This document shows positions 1-8,679 of a DNA stretch of 64,000 bases, in pieces; position 1 is the stretch's first letter, and each line of letters begins with the position of its first letter. The stretch comes from Modestobacter marinus (GTDB lineage: Bacteria > Actinomycetota > Actinomycetes > Mycobacteriales > Geodermatophilaceae), in contig NZ_JAAMPA010000002.1 in assembly GCF_011758655.1 (NCBI RefSeq), positions 992,001 to 1,056,000 on the forward strand. Direction: 5' to 3'. Made by a program: the position numbers and the translations under genes. The notes below the pieces were generated by a model, which did not search any database, was not told the DNA's origin, and was given only the letters and a program-made list of their open reading frames with translations.

Positions 1-673
1 GGTCCAGCAGGTCGGCCGCGGCCGCCGGGGAGTGGTCGGCGACCTCGCGGGCGGTGTGGCCCAGGGCGTTCCCGCTGGCGTACTGCTCCCAGCAGCCGCG
101 GTTGCCGCAGGCACACAGCCGGCCGTCGGGCACCACGCGCATGTGGCCCCACTCGCCGGCCACGCCGTGCGAGCCCCGCTGCAGCCGGCCGTCGATGACG
201 ATGCCCCCACCGATCCCGGTGCCCAGGGTGATCATCAGCATCAGGCTGCTGCCGCGGGCCGCGCCGTAGCGGTACTCCGCCCAGGCCGCGGCGTCCGCGT
301 CGTTGCCCACCCAGAGCGGTCGCTGCAGCCGCCCGGCCAGGTCCTTGCGCAGCGCCTGGTTGCGCCAGGCCAGGTGCGGGCTGAACAGCACGGTGTCACC
401 GGTGCGGTCGAACCAGCCCGCGGCGCCGACGCCCACCCCGACCAGCGGGCCGCCGTGGCGCTCGGCGAGCTCGTCGACCACGGACGCGATGGCGTCCTCG
501 GTCGCGGTCACCGACTTGCCCGGGGTGGCCCGGCGGGCGGTGTCCAGGATGGTGCCGTCGGGGGCGACGACGCCGCCGGCGACCTTGGTGCCGCCGATGT
601 CGATGCCCAGCGCGGGCAGCTGGGCGGCCCGGCCGGCCGTGACCGGGCCTCGTGTGTCGGGGGCGGCGGTCAT
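1..673 (-). CDS. ROK-family glucokinase (partial, C-terminus cut by window edge)
   Basis: This gene encodes the N-terminal 224 residues of a ROK-family sugar kinase that would phosphorylate glucose with ATP in the cytoplasm. Visible signatures are the phosphate-binding loop GIDIGGTKVAG near residue 23, the catalytic segment WVGNDADAAAWAE, the glycine-rich LGTGIGGGIV stretch, and the ROK zinc motif with a preceding His and CACGNRGCW (three Cys), followed by EQYASG. The start ATG overlaps the stop of the upstream gene (ATGA), so it is the last visible cistron of the SRPBCC-ArsA operon. A glucokinase sits in the same neighbourhood of Streptomyces (glkA), which supports the specific name, but the substrate is inferred. 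The reading frame is intact to the window edge. Confidence 0.9.
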   Translation of the reverse strand, partial: MTAAPDTRGPVTAGRAAQLPALGIDIGGTKVAGGVVAPDGTILDTARRATPGKSVTATEDAIASVVDELAERHGGPLVGVGVGAAGWFDRTGDTVLFSPHLAWRNQALRKDLAGRLQRPLWVGNDADAAAWAEYRYGAARGSSLMLMITLGTGIGGGIVIDGRLQRGSHGVAGEWGHMRVVPDGRLCACGNRGCWEQYASGNALGHTAREVADHSPAAAADLLD

Positions 674-1317
674 GCGACGTCGATCCGCTGGACGGGGGCG
701 GGGGCCGGGTGGGTCACGGTCTCCTCGGGAGGGACTGACGCGTCCGCGGTGCGGACGTCGGGGGCAGGGGCGCCGGGCGCGGCGACACTGCCGTCCGGGT
801 TCGTGCGGGGCCGGTCGGCCGGTCGCGTGCTGGTCGGGGTGCCGGCGTCGCTGTCGGGGTGGGTGCCGGCCTGGCTGTCGGCCGGGTCCCCGGCCTGACC
901 GTCGGCGTGGGCACCGGCCGGGCTCCCGGCGTGGGTGCCGGCGTCACTGCCGGCGTGGGTGCCGGCGTCACTGCCGGCGTGGGTGCTGGCGTGGGTGCCG
1001 GCGTGGGTGCCGGCGTGGGTGCGGAGCGCGGTGGCGGCGCTGGTGAGCACGTCGGCCAGCGCGTCGACCAGGTCCGGACGGCGTCCGCGCAGCGCCGCCA
1101 GGCCCTGGCAGACCGGGCACCAGCGGCACTCGTCCGCCGGCTGCGGCCCCGCCGTCGCCGCGTCGTCCTCGGGTCGGGGGGCGGCGGGCCGTGCGGCAGG
1201 GGCGCCCAGCAGGTCGCCCAGGACGTCGGTCACGCGCGTCCCGGCCGCGTGCTCCGCGGCCAGCCCCGCTGCCAGCCGGCGCACCTGCTCGACCCAGTCG
1301 GGACCGGGTGCGGTCAC
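670..1317 (-). CDS. Hypothetical protein with CxxCxxC knuckle and THAG tetrapeptide repeats
   Basis: This 215-residue protein has no assigned function. Residues 1-95 look folded and contain a likely metal-binding ECRWCPVC motif (C64, C67, C70) followed by a helix. From about residue 100 to 163 it becomes a run of imperfect four-residue repeats (THAG/SDAG-type) encoded by a 12-bp tandem repeat, and it ends in a Pro/Ala-rich tail. The GTG start overlaps the ArsA-like gene stop (GTGA) and its own stop overlaps the ROK kinase ATG, so it is translated in the middle of a four-gene operon. A small Cys-knuckle protein at this position is conserved in other actinomycetes; the long repeat tail may be strain-specific. 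A longer upstream in-frame extension was rejected because it lies antisense-free but inside arsA in another frame. Confidence 0.75.
   Translation of the reverse strand: MTAPGPDWVEQVRRLAAGLAAEHAAGTRVTDVLGDLLGAPAARPAAPRPEDDAATAGPQPADECRWCPVCQGLAALRGRRPDLVDALADVLTSAATALRTHAGTHAGTHASTHAGSDAGTHAGSDAGTHAGSPAGAHADGQAGDPADSQAGTHPDSDAGTPTSTRPADRPRTNPDGSVAAPGAPAPDVRTADASVPPEETVTHPAPAPVQRIDVA
829..1020. repeat. 12-bp tandem repeat coding for THAG-type tetrapeptides
   Basis: About sixteen degenerate copies of a 12-bp unit (plus-strand core GTGGGTGCCGGC) lie head to tail inside the reading frame of the Cys-knuckle protein. The unit length is a multiple of three, so gain or loss of copies keeps the frame. 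Copies are most uniform between 940 and 1020 and decay towards 829. Confidence 0.85.
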
Positions 1318-2483
1318 GCCCCGCTCCCCTCGGCCGCGGCGGCGGTGGCCAGCAGCCCGGCCGGCCACTGCGCCGGGTCGGGGACGAAGCGCACCTCCAG
1401 CACTGCCCGGGCGGTGCCCGGATCGGTCAGCGACCCGCCGGAGGCCGTGCACCGGCGGAGCAGTGCGTCCAGCGCGAGCGACCGGCGCACCCCGGCCGCG
1501 GTGACCACCAGGTCGTCGGCCCAGCGGGTCAGCTCGACCTCGCCGCGGCGGGCGAAGGGCAGCGGCACGTCGAGCAGCCACTCGCCGTCCACCCGGCGCG
1601 GCACCGCCTGCGGGACCGGCTGCACCGCCGTCTCCGGCACGGCGGCGCCCAGCGCGAGCAGGTCGGCGACGCCGGCGGGCGCGACCGCGGCCTCGGCCAC
1701 TTCCTGCACCGGGTCCGTGAGCGCGCGGACCGAGTGCACCGCCTGCTCCTGCACCGCGGCCCGCCGCTGCCACCACTCCCCCGAGCCGTCCGGGAGCAGC
1801 CGGGCGACGGTGACCGAGGCGATCCGCTGACCGAGGACGCCCAGTGCGGTGGCCGCGTGCTGCAGGTGCTGGGCCGCGGCGGCATCGGGGCGCAGCACCA
1901 GGTGGACGGCGGTGCGCGCGGGGTCGGCCAGCGCCACGGCGTCGAGCAGCTCCTCCGTCGCCGCGGTGCCGGCGAGCAGCCCGGCGGTGACGCCCGCGCG
2001 GCCCGGCGTGGCGGCGGCACGCAGCGTGGCCAGCACCCGGAGCCGGGTCGGCGCGGCCTGGGCCAGCCACCAGCGCAGCGCCCCGGGGAGGCCGAGCAGC
2101 GCCGTCGCGGTCGCCGTCGGGCCGGGGTCGAGCACGACCACGTCGGCGTCCCCGTCCCGGAGGTGCCCGGCCAGGGCGGTGAGCAGGGCGAACTCGGTCA
2201 CGCCGGGGAGCGGGACGACCGAGGTCGCCGGCGGCACGGTGAGCAGCGGCAGCGCACCGGCCAGCCGGCCGACGTGCCGGTCCCACAGCTCCTCCAACGC
2301 CGGCTGGGGGGCGACGACGTCGACGGTCACCCGGTCGGCCAGCTCGGCGATCCCGGGCGGCTGCCCGGTGAGCAGCACGCACCGGGAACCGGCCGCGGCC
2401 AGCCGGGCGGCGGTGGCCGCGGCGACGGTGGAGCTGCCGGCTCCCCCGGGGCCGGTCACGAGGAGGACCTGCACGGCGCGCAT
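1314..2483 (-). CDS. ArsA-like P-loop ATPase (CpaE/Anion-pump ATPase family relative)
   Basis: This 389-residue protein resembles the ArsA/MinD-type ATPases encoded next to SRPBCC proteins in actinomycetes (Rv2184c-like position). The N-terminus has the P-loop VLLVTGPGGAGSSTVAA (residues 6-22), and 'VVVLDPGPTATATALLGLPGALR' type sequence around residue 120 fits the switch region. Unusually, both lysines of the deviant Walker A motif GKGGxGKT are replaced (GPGGAGSS), so ATP hydrolysis cannot be assumed. The ATG overlaps the SRPBCC stop by one base (TGATG) and its stop overlaps the next GTG, giving tight translational coupling. The biological role is unknown; no arsenite-pump genes are nearby, so an arsenic role is unlikely. 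Confidence 0.8.
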   Translation of the reverse strand: MRAVQVLLVTGPGGAGSSTVAAATAARLAAAGSRCVLLTGQPPGIAELADRVTVDVVAPQPALEELWDRHVGRLAGALPLLTVPPATSVVPLPGVTEFALLTALAGHLRDGDADVVVLDPGPTATATALLGLPGALRWWLAQAAPTRLRVLATLRAAATPGRAGVTAGLLAGTAATEELLDAVALADPARTAVHLVLRPDAAAAQHLQHAATALGVLGQRIASVTVARLLPDGSGEWWQRRAAVQEQAVHSVRALTDPVQEVAEAAVAPAGVADLLALGAAVPETAVQPVPQAVPRRVDGEWLLDVPLPFARRGEVELTRWADDLVVTAAGVRRSLALDALLRRCTASGGSLTDPGTARAVLEVRFVPDPAQWPAGLLATAAAAEGSGA

Positions 2484-2914
2484 CAGCCCTCGACGCGCTT
2501 CTTGAGCTCCTTGAGCGCGGTGTCGAGGATGACCTTCTCGGCCTTGCGCTTGATCATCCCGAGCATCGGGATCGAGAGGTCGATCGTGATCGAGTACGTC
2601 ACCGTGGTGCGCCCCCCGGCCTCGGCCAGGGAGTAGGAGCCGTCCTGCTGCTTCTGCATCTGGCCCTGCACCAGCGTCCAGTCGACCCGGCGGTCGCCGT
2701 CCCAGGTGTAGGCCAGGACGTAGTCGTCCTGGACCGCGCCGGCGTCGAGGACGAAGTGCACCCGGCGGGCGCGCCCGTCCGCCCCGGTCTCGAGCACGTC
2801 GACCTGCTTGGCTGCCGCCACCCACGACGGATAGGCCGGGAAGTCGGCGATCACGGCCATGACCTCGGCCGCGGACGCGTCGATGACGATCGACTGGGTG
2901 GACTGGTCAGCCAT
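2483..2914 (-). CDS. SRPBCC (polyketide cyclase/START-like) family protein
   Basis: This 143-residue protein has the SRPBCC layout: an N-terminal strand 'QSIVIDASAAEVMAVIADFPAYPSWV' type opening, central antiparallel strands (VHFVLDAGAVQDDYVLAYTW) and a long C-terminal amphipathic helix with Lys clusters. It would bind a hydrophobic ligand, identity unknown. Homologues occupy the same place beside fadD15 and an ArsA-like ATPase in mycobacteria (Rv2185c). The ATG was chosen because a -10 box TACCCT (2922-2927, minus strand) ends 7 nt before it and there is no Shine-Dalgarno sequence, the leaderless pattern seen repeatedly here. It is the first gene of the minus-strand operon running to the ROK kinase. 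Confidence 0.87.
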   Translation of the reverse strand: MADQSTQSIVIDASAAEVMAVIADFPAYPSWVAAAKQVDVLETGADGRARRVHFVLDAGAVQDDYVLAYTWDGDRRVDWTLVQGQMQKQQDGSYSLAEAGGRTTVTYSITIDLSIPMLGMIKRKAEKVILDTALKELKKRVEG

Positions 2915-3087
2915 GGGGCGGAGGGTAGTCGTTGCCCACCCTCGGTCCCCCTCCTCCCGGGCCACCTCCCCCTGCCGAGGGCCGCTCGGCTACTCCGCGT
3001 CGGCTGTGCGGACTAGATTGGCCGCGGATCCTGGTCCGGAACGGCGGGGCGACGGAGCCCCCGGCCGGGCAGGACAGAGAGGACGGC

Positions 3088-4881
3088 GTGCGCGAACTGA
3101 GCGTTCCCCCCACCGCCAGCGTGGGGCCCGATGACGCCCTGACGGACATGGTCGCCACCAACGCGGCCGAGCACCCCGACGAGGTCGGGCTGCGGCGCCA
3201 ACGGGCCGGTCAGTGGGTCGACGTCACCTACGCGGAGTTCGCCGCCGAGGTCGCCGGTGCCGCCAAGGGGCTGATCGCCGGTGGCGTGCAGGCCGGTGAC
3301 CGGGTCGGGCTGATGGCCCGCACCCGCTACGAGTGGACCGTCCTCGACTACGCCATCTGGACCGCCGGCGCCGTCGTCGTCCCGATCTACGAGACCTCCA
3401 GCCCCGACCAGGTCGCCTGGATCCTGTCCGACTCCGGTGCCCGGGCGGTCGTGGTGGAGAGCCCCGAGCACGCCGCGGCCGTCGAGTCCGTGCGGGCGGA
3501 GGCCCCCGAGCTGGGCCCGGTCTGGGTGATCGACGACGGCGGACTGGCCACCCTGACCACCGCCGGCGCCGACGTGCCCGACAGCGAGCTGGCCGCCCGC
3601 CGGGCCAGCCTCTCCGCCGACAGCCTGGCCACCCTGATCTACACCAGCGGCACCACCGGCCGGCCCAAGGGCTGCGAGCTGACCCACGCCAACTTCCTGT
3701 TCGAGATCCGCAACGGCATGACGCTGCTGAGCCGGTTCATGAACCCCGACGGCTCGCTGCTGCTGTTCATCCCGCTGGCCCACGTGCTGGCCCGGGTGCT
3801 GCAGGTGGGCGCGCTCAACACCCGCACGGTCATCGGGCACACCGCCGACATCAAAGACCTGGTGGGCGACCTCGGGCGCTTCCAGCCGACGTTCGTGCTG
3901 GCCGTGCCGCGGGTCTTCGAGAAGGTCTTCAACGGCGCCAAGGCGAAGGCGGAGGCCGACGGCAAGGGCAAGATCTTCGACCGGGCCGCCGAGGTCGCCG
4001 TCAGCTGGTCACGCGCCCAGGACACCGGCGGCCCGGGGCTGGCGCTGCGGGTGCAGCACGCCCTGTTCGACCGGCTGGTCTACGGCAAGCTGCGCGCCGC
4101 GCTCGGCGGGCGCTGTGCCGGCGCCATCTCCGGCGGTGCACCCCTGGGCGAGCGGCTCGGCCACTTCTTCCGGGGCATCGGCGTCACCATCTTCGAGGGC
4201 TACGGCCTGACCGAGACCACCGCCGCCGCCGCCGTCAACCACGACGCGGCGCTGCGCGTCGGCACCGTCGGGCGCCCGCTGCCCGGGGTCGACGCGAAGA
4301 TCGCCGACGACGGCGAGGTGCTGCTGCGCGGCGGCATCGTCATGCGCGGGTACTGGAGGAACGAGCAGGCCACCACGGAGGCCATCGACGCCGACGGCTG
4401 GTTCCACACCGGCGACATCGGTGAGCTGGACGAGCAGGGCTTCCTGCGGATCACCGGGCGGAAGAAGGAGATCCTGGTGACCGCGGGGGGCAAGAACGTC
4501 GCCCCCGCCGTGCTCGAGGACCGGCTCCGGGCGCACAAGCTGGTCAGCCAGTGCCTCGTCGTGGGCGACCAGCGGCCCTTCATCGCCGCACTGGTCACCC
4601 TGGACGTCGAGGCGCTGCCGGCCTGGCTGAAGGCGCAGGGCAAGGACGCCGACCTCAGCCCCCAGCAGCTGCGCGACGACCCGGAGCTGCTCGCCGAGCT
4701 GGACGCCGCGGTGGCCGAGGCGAACAAGGCCGTCTCGCACGCCGAGGCGATCAAGAAGTTCCGGGTGCTGGGCGACGACTTCACCGAGGAGAACGGCACC
4801 CTCACCCCCAGCCTGAAGCTCAAGCGGGCCGTGGTGATGAAGGAGTTCGGCGGCGAGGTCGAGGCCCTCTACGCGCGCTGA
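3088..4881 (+). CDS. Long-chain fatty-acid-CoA ligase (FadD15-like)
   Basis: This 597-residue AMP-forming acyl-CoA synthetase activates long-chain fatty acids with ATP and CoA. Signatures: P-loop TLIYTSGTTGRPKG at about residue 182, the adenine motif YGLTETTAAA at about 372, GWFHTGDIGELDEQGFL and RITGRKKEILVTAGGKNV near 440-475 with the C-terminal catalytic Lys region. The GTG at 3088 follows AGAGAGGACGG and matches the N-terminus expected for the family; an upstream in-frame ATG at 2932 would add a Pro-rich, implausible leader. A possible -10 box TAGATT lies at 3014-3019. It is divergent from the SRPBCC operon and convergent with the mannosyltransferase, as in the fadD15 region of mycobacteria. 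Confidence 0.92.
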   Translation: MRELSVPPTASVGPDDALTDMVATNAAEHPDEVGLRRQRAGQWVDVTYAEFAAEVAGAAKGLIAGGVQAGDRVGLMARTRYEWTVLDYAIWTAGAVVVPIYETSSPDQVAWILSDSGARAVVVESPEHAAAVESVRAEAPELGPVWVIDDGGLATLTTAGADVPDSELAARRASLSADSLATLIYTSGTTGRPKGCELTHANFLFEIRNGMTLLSRFMNPDGSLLLFIPLAHVLARVLQVGALNTRTVIGHTADIKDLVGDLGRFQPTFVLAVPRVFEKVFNGAKAKAEADGKGKIFDRAAEVAVSWSRAQDTGGPGLALRVQHALFDRLVYGKLRAALGGRCAGAISGGAPLGERLGHFFRGIGVTIFEGYGLTETTAAAAVNHDAALRVGTVGRPLPGVDAKIADDGEVLLRGGIVMRGYWRNEQATTEAIDADGWFHTGDIGELDEQGFLRITGRKKEILVTAGGKNVAPAVLEDRLRAHKLVSQCLVVGDQRPFIAALVTLDVEALPAWLKAQGKDADLSPQQLRDDPELLAELDAAVAEANKAVSHAEAIKKFRVLGDDFTEENGTLTPSLKLKRAVVMKEFGGEVEALYAR

Positions 4882-4902
4882 CGCCCGGGCTCGGCTCCGC
4901 GC

Positions 4903-6036
4903 TCAGCGCGCGGGGTCGAGCAGGTCGGCGAAGGTCGACGCGATCGTCGTCCAGGACCAGCGCTGCTCGACCCACGCACGACCGGCCGCGCCCATCGCCC
5001 GGGCGCGCACCGGGTCGTCCAGCAGGTCGGCCAGCACACCCGCGACCGCGGCGGGCGACCGCGGGTCGACGACGTGCCCGGTCACGCCCTCCCGGACGGT
5101 CTCCGGCGCCCCACCCGAGGTGCCCGCGACGACCGGCCGGCCACAGGCGGCCGCCTCCAGGAACACCATGCCCAGCCCCTCGACGTCCAGCCCCCCGCGG
5201 CGGGTGCGGCACGGCATGGCGAACACGTCGCCGGCTGCGTAGTGGGCCGGCAGCTCCTCCGGCGCCACTCCCCCGGTCAGGACGACGGAGCCGGCCAGCC
5301 CGCGGTCGGAGACGGCGCGCCGCAGCGCCGGCTCCAGCGGGCCGCCGCCCACCAGCAGCAGCTTCGCGCGCGGATGGCGGGCCAGCACCTGCGCCCAGCC
5401 CGCGACCAGCACGTCCTGGCCCTTGCGCCGCACCAGCCGGGACACGCAGGTCACCACCGGGTCGTCGCCGAGGCCGTACCGGTCCCGCACGTCCGCCCCG
5501 TCGGCGTCCGGGGTGAACCGGTCGACGTCCACCCCGGGTGAGAGCTGGGCCAGCTCGGTCCGGTCCCCGAGGGCCGGGGCCAGCCGCCCGTGGGTGTACT
5601 CGCTGATGTAGGTCAGCACGTCCAGTCCCCCGGCGATGCGCTGCAGGAGCTGCCGGGCCGCCGGCAGCGCGACCCAGCCGGTCTCGTGGCCGTGCGTGGC
5701 GCCCACGAGGTGCTCGACCCCGGACCGCCGCAGCGCCGGCGCCAGCAGGCCGAGCGGTGCCGCCGCGCCGAAGAACGCCGTCCGGCAGCCGTGCTCGCGG
5801 GCCAGCCGGGCCGCCGTCCGGGCCACGCCCGGCGTCGGCAGCAGCATGCCGGTGGGCGCCCGCACCACCGGATAGGGCAGGGCGGCGTCGTGCGCGGCGG
5901 AGCCGGGGTGGTCCGAGGCCAGCACGACCAGCGACTCCGGCGGCCGGGTGGCCAGCAGGGCGGCGACGAAGGTCTGGATGCCGCCCTGCCGCGGCGGGAA
6001 GTCGTTGGTGACGACCAGCGTGCGGCTCCCGCTCAC
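4903..6036 (-). CDS. pimB: PimB-type phosphatidylinositol mannoside mannosyltransferase (GT4)
   Basis: This 377-residue GT-B fold glycosyltransferase has the NDFPPRQGGIQTF signature at residues 11-23 typical of the actinobacterial PimB'/MgtC branch of family GT4, a nucleotide-binding VTCVSRLVRRKGQDVLV strand, and the donor-binding EGLGMVFLEAAACGRPVV motif. It would transfer mannose from GDP-mannose to a monomannosylated phosphatidylinositol at the inner membrane face. The GTG start overlaps the stop of the M48 protease gene (GTGA), so the two are co-translated. Its position next to fadD15 and the NlpC/P60 gene matches Rv2188c. Related MgtC-type enzymes accept glucuronosyl-diacylglycerol, so the acceptor is inferred from context. 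Confidence 0.85.
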   Translation of the reverse strand: MSGSRTLVVTNDFPPRQGGIQTFVAALLATRPPESLVVLASDHPGSAAHDAALPYPVVRAPTGMLLPTPGVARTAARLAREHGCRTAFFGAAAPLGLLAPALRRSGVEHLVGATHGHETGWVALPAARQLLQRIAGGLDVLTYISEYTHGRLAPALGDRTELAQLSPGVDVDRFTPDADGADVRDRYGLGDDPVVTCVSRLVRRKGQDVLVAGWAQVLARHPRAKLLLVGGGPLEPALRRAVSDRGLAGSVVLTGGVAPEELPAHYAAGDVFAMPCRTRRGGLDVEGLGMVFLEAAACGRPVVAGTSGGAPETVREGVTGHVVDPRSPAAVAGVLADLLDDPVRARAMGAAGRAWVEQRWSWTTIASTFADLLDPAR

Positions 6037-7316
6037 CGGTCCCGCACCGCGACCCAGTCGGCGGCGAAGGCGATCCGCTGCGGCACCGTGGGGTGCGAGC
6101 CGAACGCCCACTGCCAGATCGCCGGCGGATCGGGGTCGTTGAGGTTGGCGCCCCCCAGGGCCTGCTGCACCGCCACGAAGGACCCCGGGTCCTGGGTCAG
6201 CTCCAGCGCGTGCAGGTCCGCGCGCGCCTCGATGTGCCGGGAGACCAGGTTCTGCACCGGCGTCGACACCAGCGTGCCCAGCGAGAGCAACAGGAGCAGC
6301 AGGCCGACGACCGCCCCGTCCCCGGGCCCCTCCGCACCGGCCCGGCGCAGCAGCGGGGTGGAGCCGAGCAGCCAGCCCAGCAGGGCGACGCCGGCGCCGG
6401 CTCCCAGCGCACCGATCAGCGTGCCGGTGAGCACGTCGTCGTTGGCCACGTGCCCGAGCTCGTGGGCGGCGATCGACTCGATCTCCGCGTCGGGCCGCTG
6501 GTCCAGCAGCGTGTCGTAGACGACGATCCGCCGCGTGGAGCCGAAGCCGGAGACGTAGGCGTTCAGCGCGGTGGTGCGCCGGCTGGCGTCGGCGACCAGC
6601 ACGTCCTCCACCGGGGTGCCGCTGCGCTCGGCCAGCGCGATCAGCTCCGTGCGCAGCGGGCCCTCCGGCATGGACTCGAAGCGGTTGAAGGCCGGCTCGA
6701 TCACCAGGGGGTACAGGAACGACCCGAGGACGACCAGCGCGGCGGCCGCCCCACCCGCCCACGCCCACCAGGTGCGCGGAGCCCGCCGGGCGAGCGCGAC
6801 CAGGGCCAGCAGACCCAGGGCGGTCAGCCCGGCGGAGATGCCGAAGGAGGTGGCGACGTCCCGCGCCCACAGGCCCCAGCCGCGGGTGGACAGGCCGTAA
6901 CGGTGCCGGATGACCTCGCCGTAGACCGACAGCGGCAGGGTCAGCAGCCGGCCGACGAGCAGGAGGGCGATCGAGCCGAGCAGCACCTGCCACACCCAGC
7001 CACCGCCCAGCGGCCGGGCGACGGCCCGGGCGGTCGCCGCACCGGCCCGGGTGAGCCCGAAGACCGCCGAGACGACCAGGCTCAGCAGCAGCGACGTCAG
7101 CGAGGCCGGGCGCAGCGCCGCGGCGAAGGCCTCCGCCCGGGCCACCTGTTCCGGGCCGAAGGCGGCGCCCGGGTCGACGGGGGTGCGCCCGCCCGGCGGC
7201 ACGGGCAGCACGTCCCACGGCGTGGCCAGGGCGATCACCGCGACCAGCGCAGCACCGAGCACCGCGGCCACCAGCAGGGCCGCTCGGCGGGACCCGCTGG
7301 TCCCTCCCGGGCTCAT
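6033..7316 (-). CDS. M48 family metallopeptidase, Ste24/CAAX-protease-like membrane protein
   Basis: This 427-residue integral membrane protein has hydrophobic segments near residues 11-32, 72-90, 107-125, 155-178 and 185-205 and a zinc-protease signature AAHELGHVANDD with H285, E286 and H289. The third ligand is expected in the RHIEARADLHALEL helix about 70 residues later. The CAAX-protease-1 N-terminal region (YGLSTRGWGLWARD) identifies it as a Ste24-type enzyme rather than HtpX. It probably degrades or quality-controls membrane proteins; no prenylated CAAX substrate is implied. It precedes and overlaps the PimB-type gene and follows the NlpC/P60 gene by 86 bp in the same direction. Confidence 0.87.
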   Translation of the reverse strand: MSPGGTSGSRRAALLVAAVLGAALVAVIALATPWDVLPVPPGGRTPVDPGAAFGPEQVARAEAFAAALRPASLTSLLLSLVVSAVFGLTRAGAATARAVARPLGGGWVWQVLLGSIALLLVGRLLTLPLSVYGEVIRHRYGLSTRGWGLWARDVATSFGISAGLTALGLLALVALARRAPRTWWAWAGGAAAALVVLGSFLYPLVIEPAFNRFESMPEGPLRTELIALAERSGTPVEDVLVADASRRTTALNAYVSGFGSTRRIVVYDTLLDQRPDAEIESIAAHELGHVANDDVLTGTLIGALGAGAGVALLGWLLGSTPLLRRAGAEGPGDGAVVGLLLLLLSLGTLVSTPVQNLVSRHIEARADLHALELTQDPGSFVAVQQALGGANLNDPDPPAIWQWAFGSHPTVPQRIAFAADWVAVRDR

Positions 7317-7402
7317 CCGTGGGCTCTCGGACCGGACGGGAAGGGCACGGCGCCGAGCTTAGGCAGGCTGCCTGTGGCCCGGCTGGCAGGCCGGACGGCC
7401 GT

Positions 7403-8518
7403 TCAGCCGAGGAAGCGGCGCGCCCCGGCGTAGCCGGCCATGTCGACGCTGGTGACCTGCACCGGGACGCCGAAGGTCGCGGCGTGCACCATCTGCCCGC
7501 CGCCGATGTACATGCCCACGTGGCTGACCGGGCTGCGGAAGAAGACCAGGTCGCCGGGCTGGAGCTCGCTCCGGGAGACCGCCGTCCCCATCTGCGACTG
7601 GAGGCGGCTGGAGTGCGGCAGGGTCACCCCCGCAGCGGCGTAGGCGTACTGGGTCAGGCCCGAGCAGTCGAAGGCGTCCGGGCCGCCGGCCGCCCACACG
7701 TACGGGTCGCCGAGCTGCGCCATGGCGGTGTCCACGGCGACCTGCGCCGAGGAACTGGTGGCCACCACCTCCGCCGGGGCCTCGAGCACCGGCCCGGCGT
7801 GCTCCTCGACCACCTCCTGCTGCTGCACGACGGTCAGGGCGTCGTACTGCGCCTGGTAGTCGTCGACCCGGGCGGTGAGGTCGCGCTGCCGCGTGGCGAC
7901 GTCCTGCAGCGTCTGCTCGGCGGCCGCGGCGGCCGCCTCCGCCTGGGACTGCGCCTGCGCCGCCGCGGTCGCCGCCGCGGTGACCTGGGACAGGATCTCG
8001 TCCGTGTGCCCGGCGATGCTGTCCAGGGTGGTCACCTGGGAGAGGAACTCGTCCGGCGACCCACTGGTCATCAGGGCGTTGAAGCGGGACAGGTTCTCCC
8101 CGGTGAAGGCGCTGCGGGCGACCCGGCGCACCTGCTCGTCCAGGGCGGCCAGTCGCGCCTGCGCCTCGGCGACCGTCCGGGCCGCGGCGTCCGCGGCTGC
8201 CCGCTGCTGTTCCAGCGTCTCCTGCGCCTCGTTGAACTGCTCGGTGACGACCTCCAGCTCGTGGGTCGCGTCAGCGGCCAGCTGGGTGGCCTGCTCCGGG
8301 CTGGTCGCCTCGGGGACCTGGGCGCCGGGAGCTGCGGCGGCGTCGCCCGGCAGGACCGCCAGCGTCAGGCTCGCGGCGACGACCGCCACGACCCCGATGC
8401 CGAACCGACCGGCGAGACGGCCGGGACGCGCGCGCCCCGGGGTGCCGGCGGCGGCGGTCGAGCGTGCTGTCAGGGCGCGGGGCTGAGGGTTCGCCACGGG
8501 CGGCGGACTCCGTTTCAT
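7403..8518 (-). CDS. Secreted NlpC/P60 peptidoglycan endopeptidase with coiled-coil (RipA-like)
   Basis: This 371-residue exported protein has a basic N-terminus and signal segment (about residues 36-63, ending AAAAPGA), a long Ala/Gln-rich coiled coil (residues 72-240) and a C-terminal NlpC/P60 domain with catalytic C285 (AFDCSGLTQYAY), H333 (PVSHVGMYIG) and H345 (MVHAATFG). It should cleave D-Glu-mesoDAP peptide bonds in the cell wall, with the coiled coil holding the enzyme in check until needed, as known for RipA-type hydrolases. ATG 8518 was preferred to upstream in-frame codons because the signal peptide then has normal length. The 190-bp region upstream has hairpins and a perfect 10-bp inverted repeat (8680-8709) and may be regulated. 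Confidence 0.9.
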   Translation of the reverse strand: MKRSPPPVANPQPRALTARSTAAAGTPGRARPGRLAGRFGIGVVAVVAASLTLAVLPGDAAAAPGAQVPEATSPEQATQLAADATHELEVVTEQFNEAQETLEQQRAAADAAARTVAEAQARLAALDEQVRRVARSAFTGENLSRFNALMTSGSPDEFLSQVTTLDSIAGHTDEILSQVTAAATAAAQAQSQAEAAAAAAEQTLQDVATRQRDLTARVDDYQAQYDALTVVQQQEVVEEHAGPVLEAPAEVVATSSSAQVAVDTAMAQLGDPYVWAAGGPDAFDCSGLTQYAYAAAGVTLPHSSRLQSQMGTAVSRSELQPGDLVFFRSPVSHVGMYIGGGQMVHAATFGVPVQVTSVDMAGYAGARRFLG

Positions 8519-8679
8519 GCACTCGGACCACGGCGCACCACCCGGATGGGGACGGTGCGGCTGCGGTGTCCGACCGAGGCCACCCTCTGTGGTGGCTTCG
8601 TCTCGCTCAGACACGACGACCGTATGTCCGTGACCGGATCGAGACCTAGACCCGTCAAACCTCGAACCGACCCCAGGAC

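Noticed and set aside
1314-2825. Longer version of the ArsA-like protein starting at 2825
   Set aside because: The extra 114 residues lie inside the SRPBCC gene in another frame and are low-complexity; the coupled ATG at 2483 begins with the P-loop as expected.
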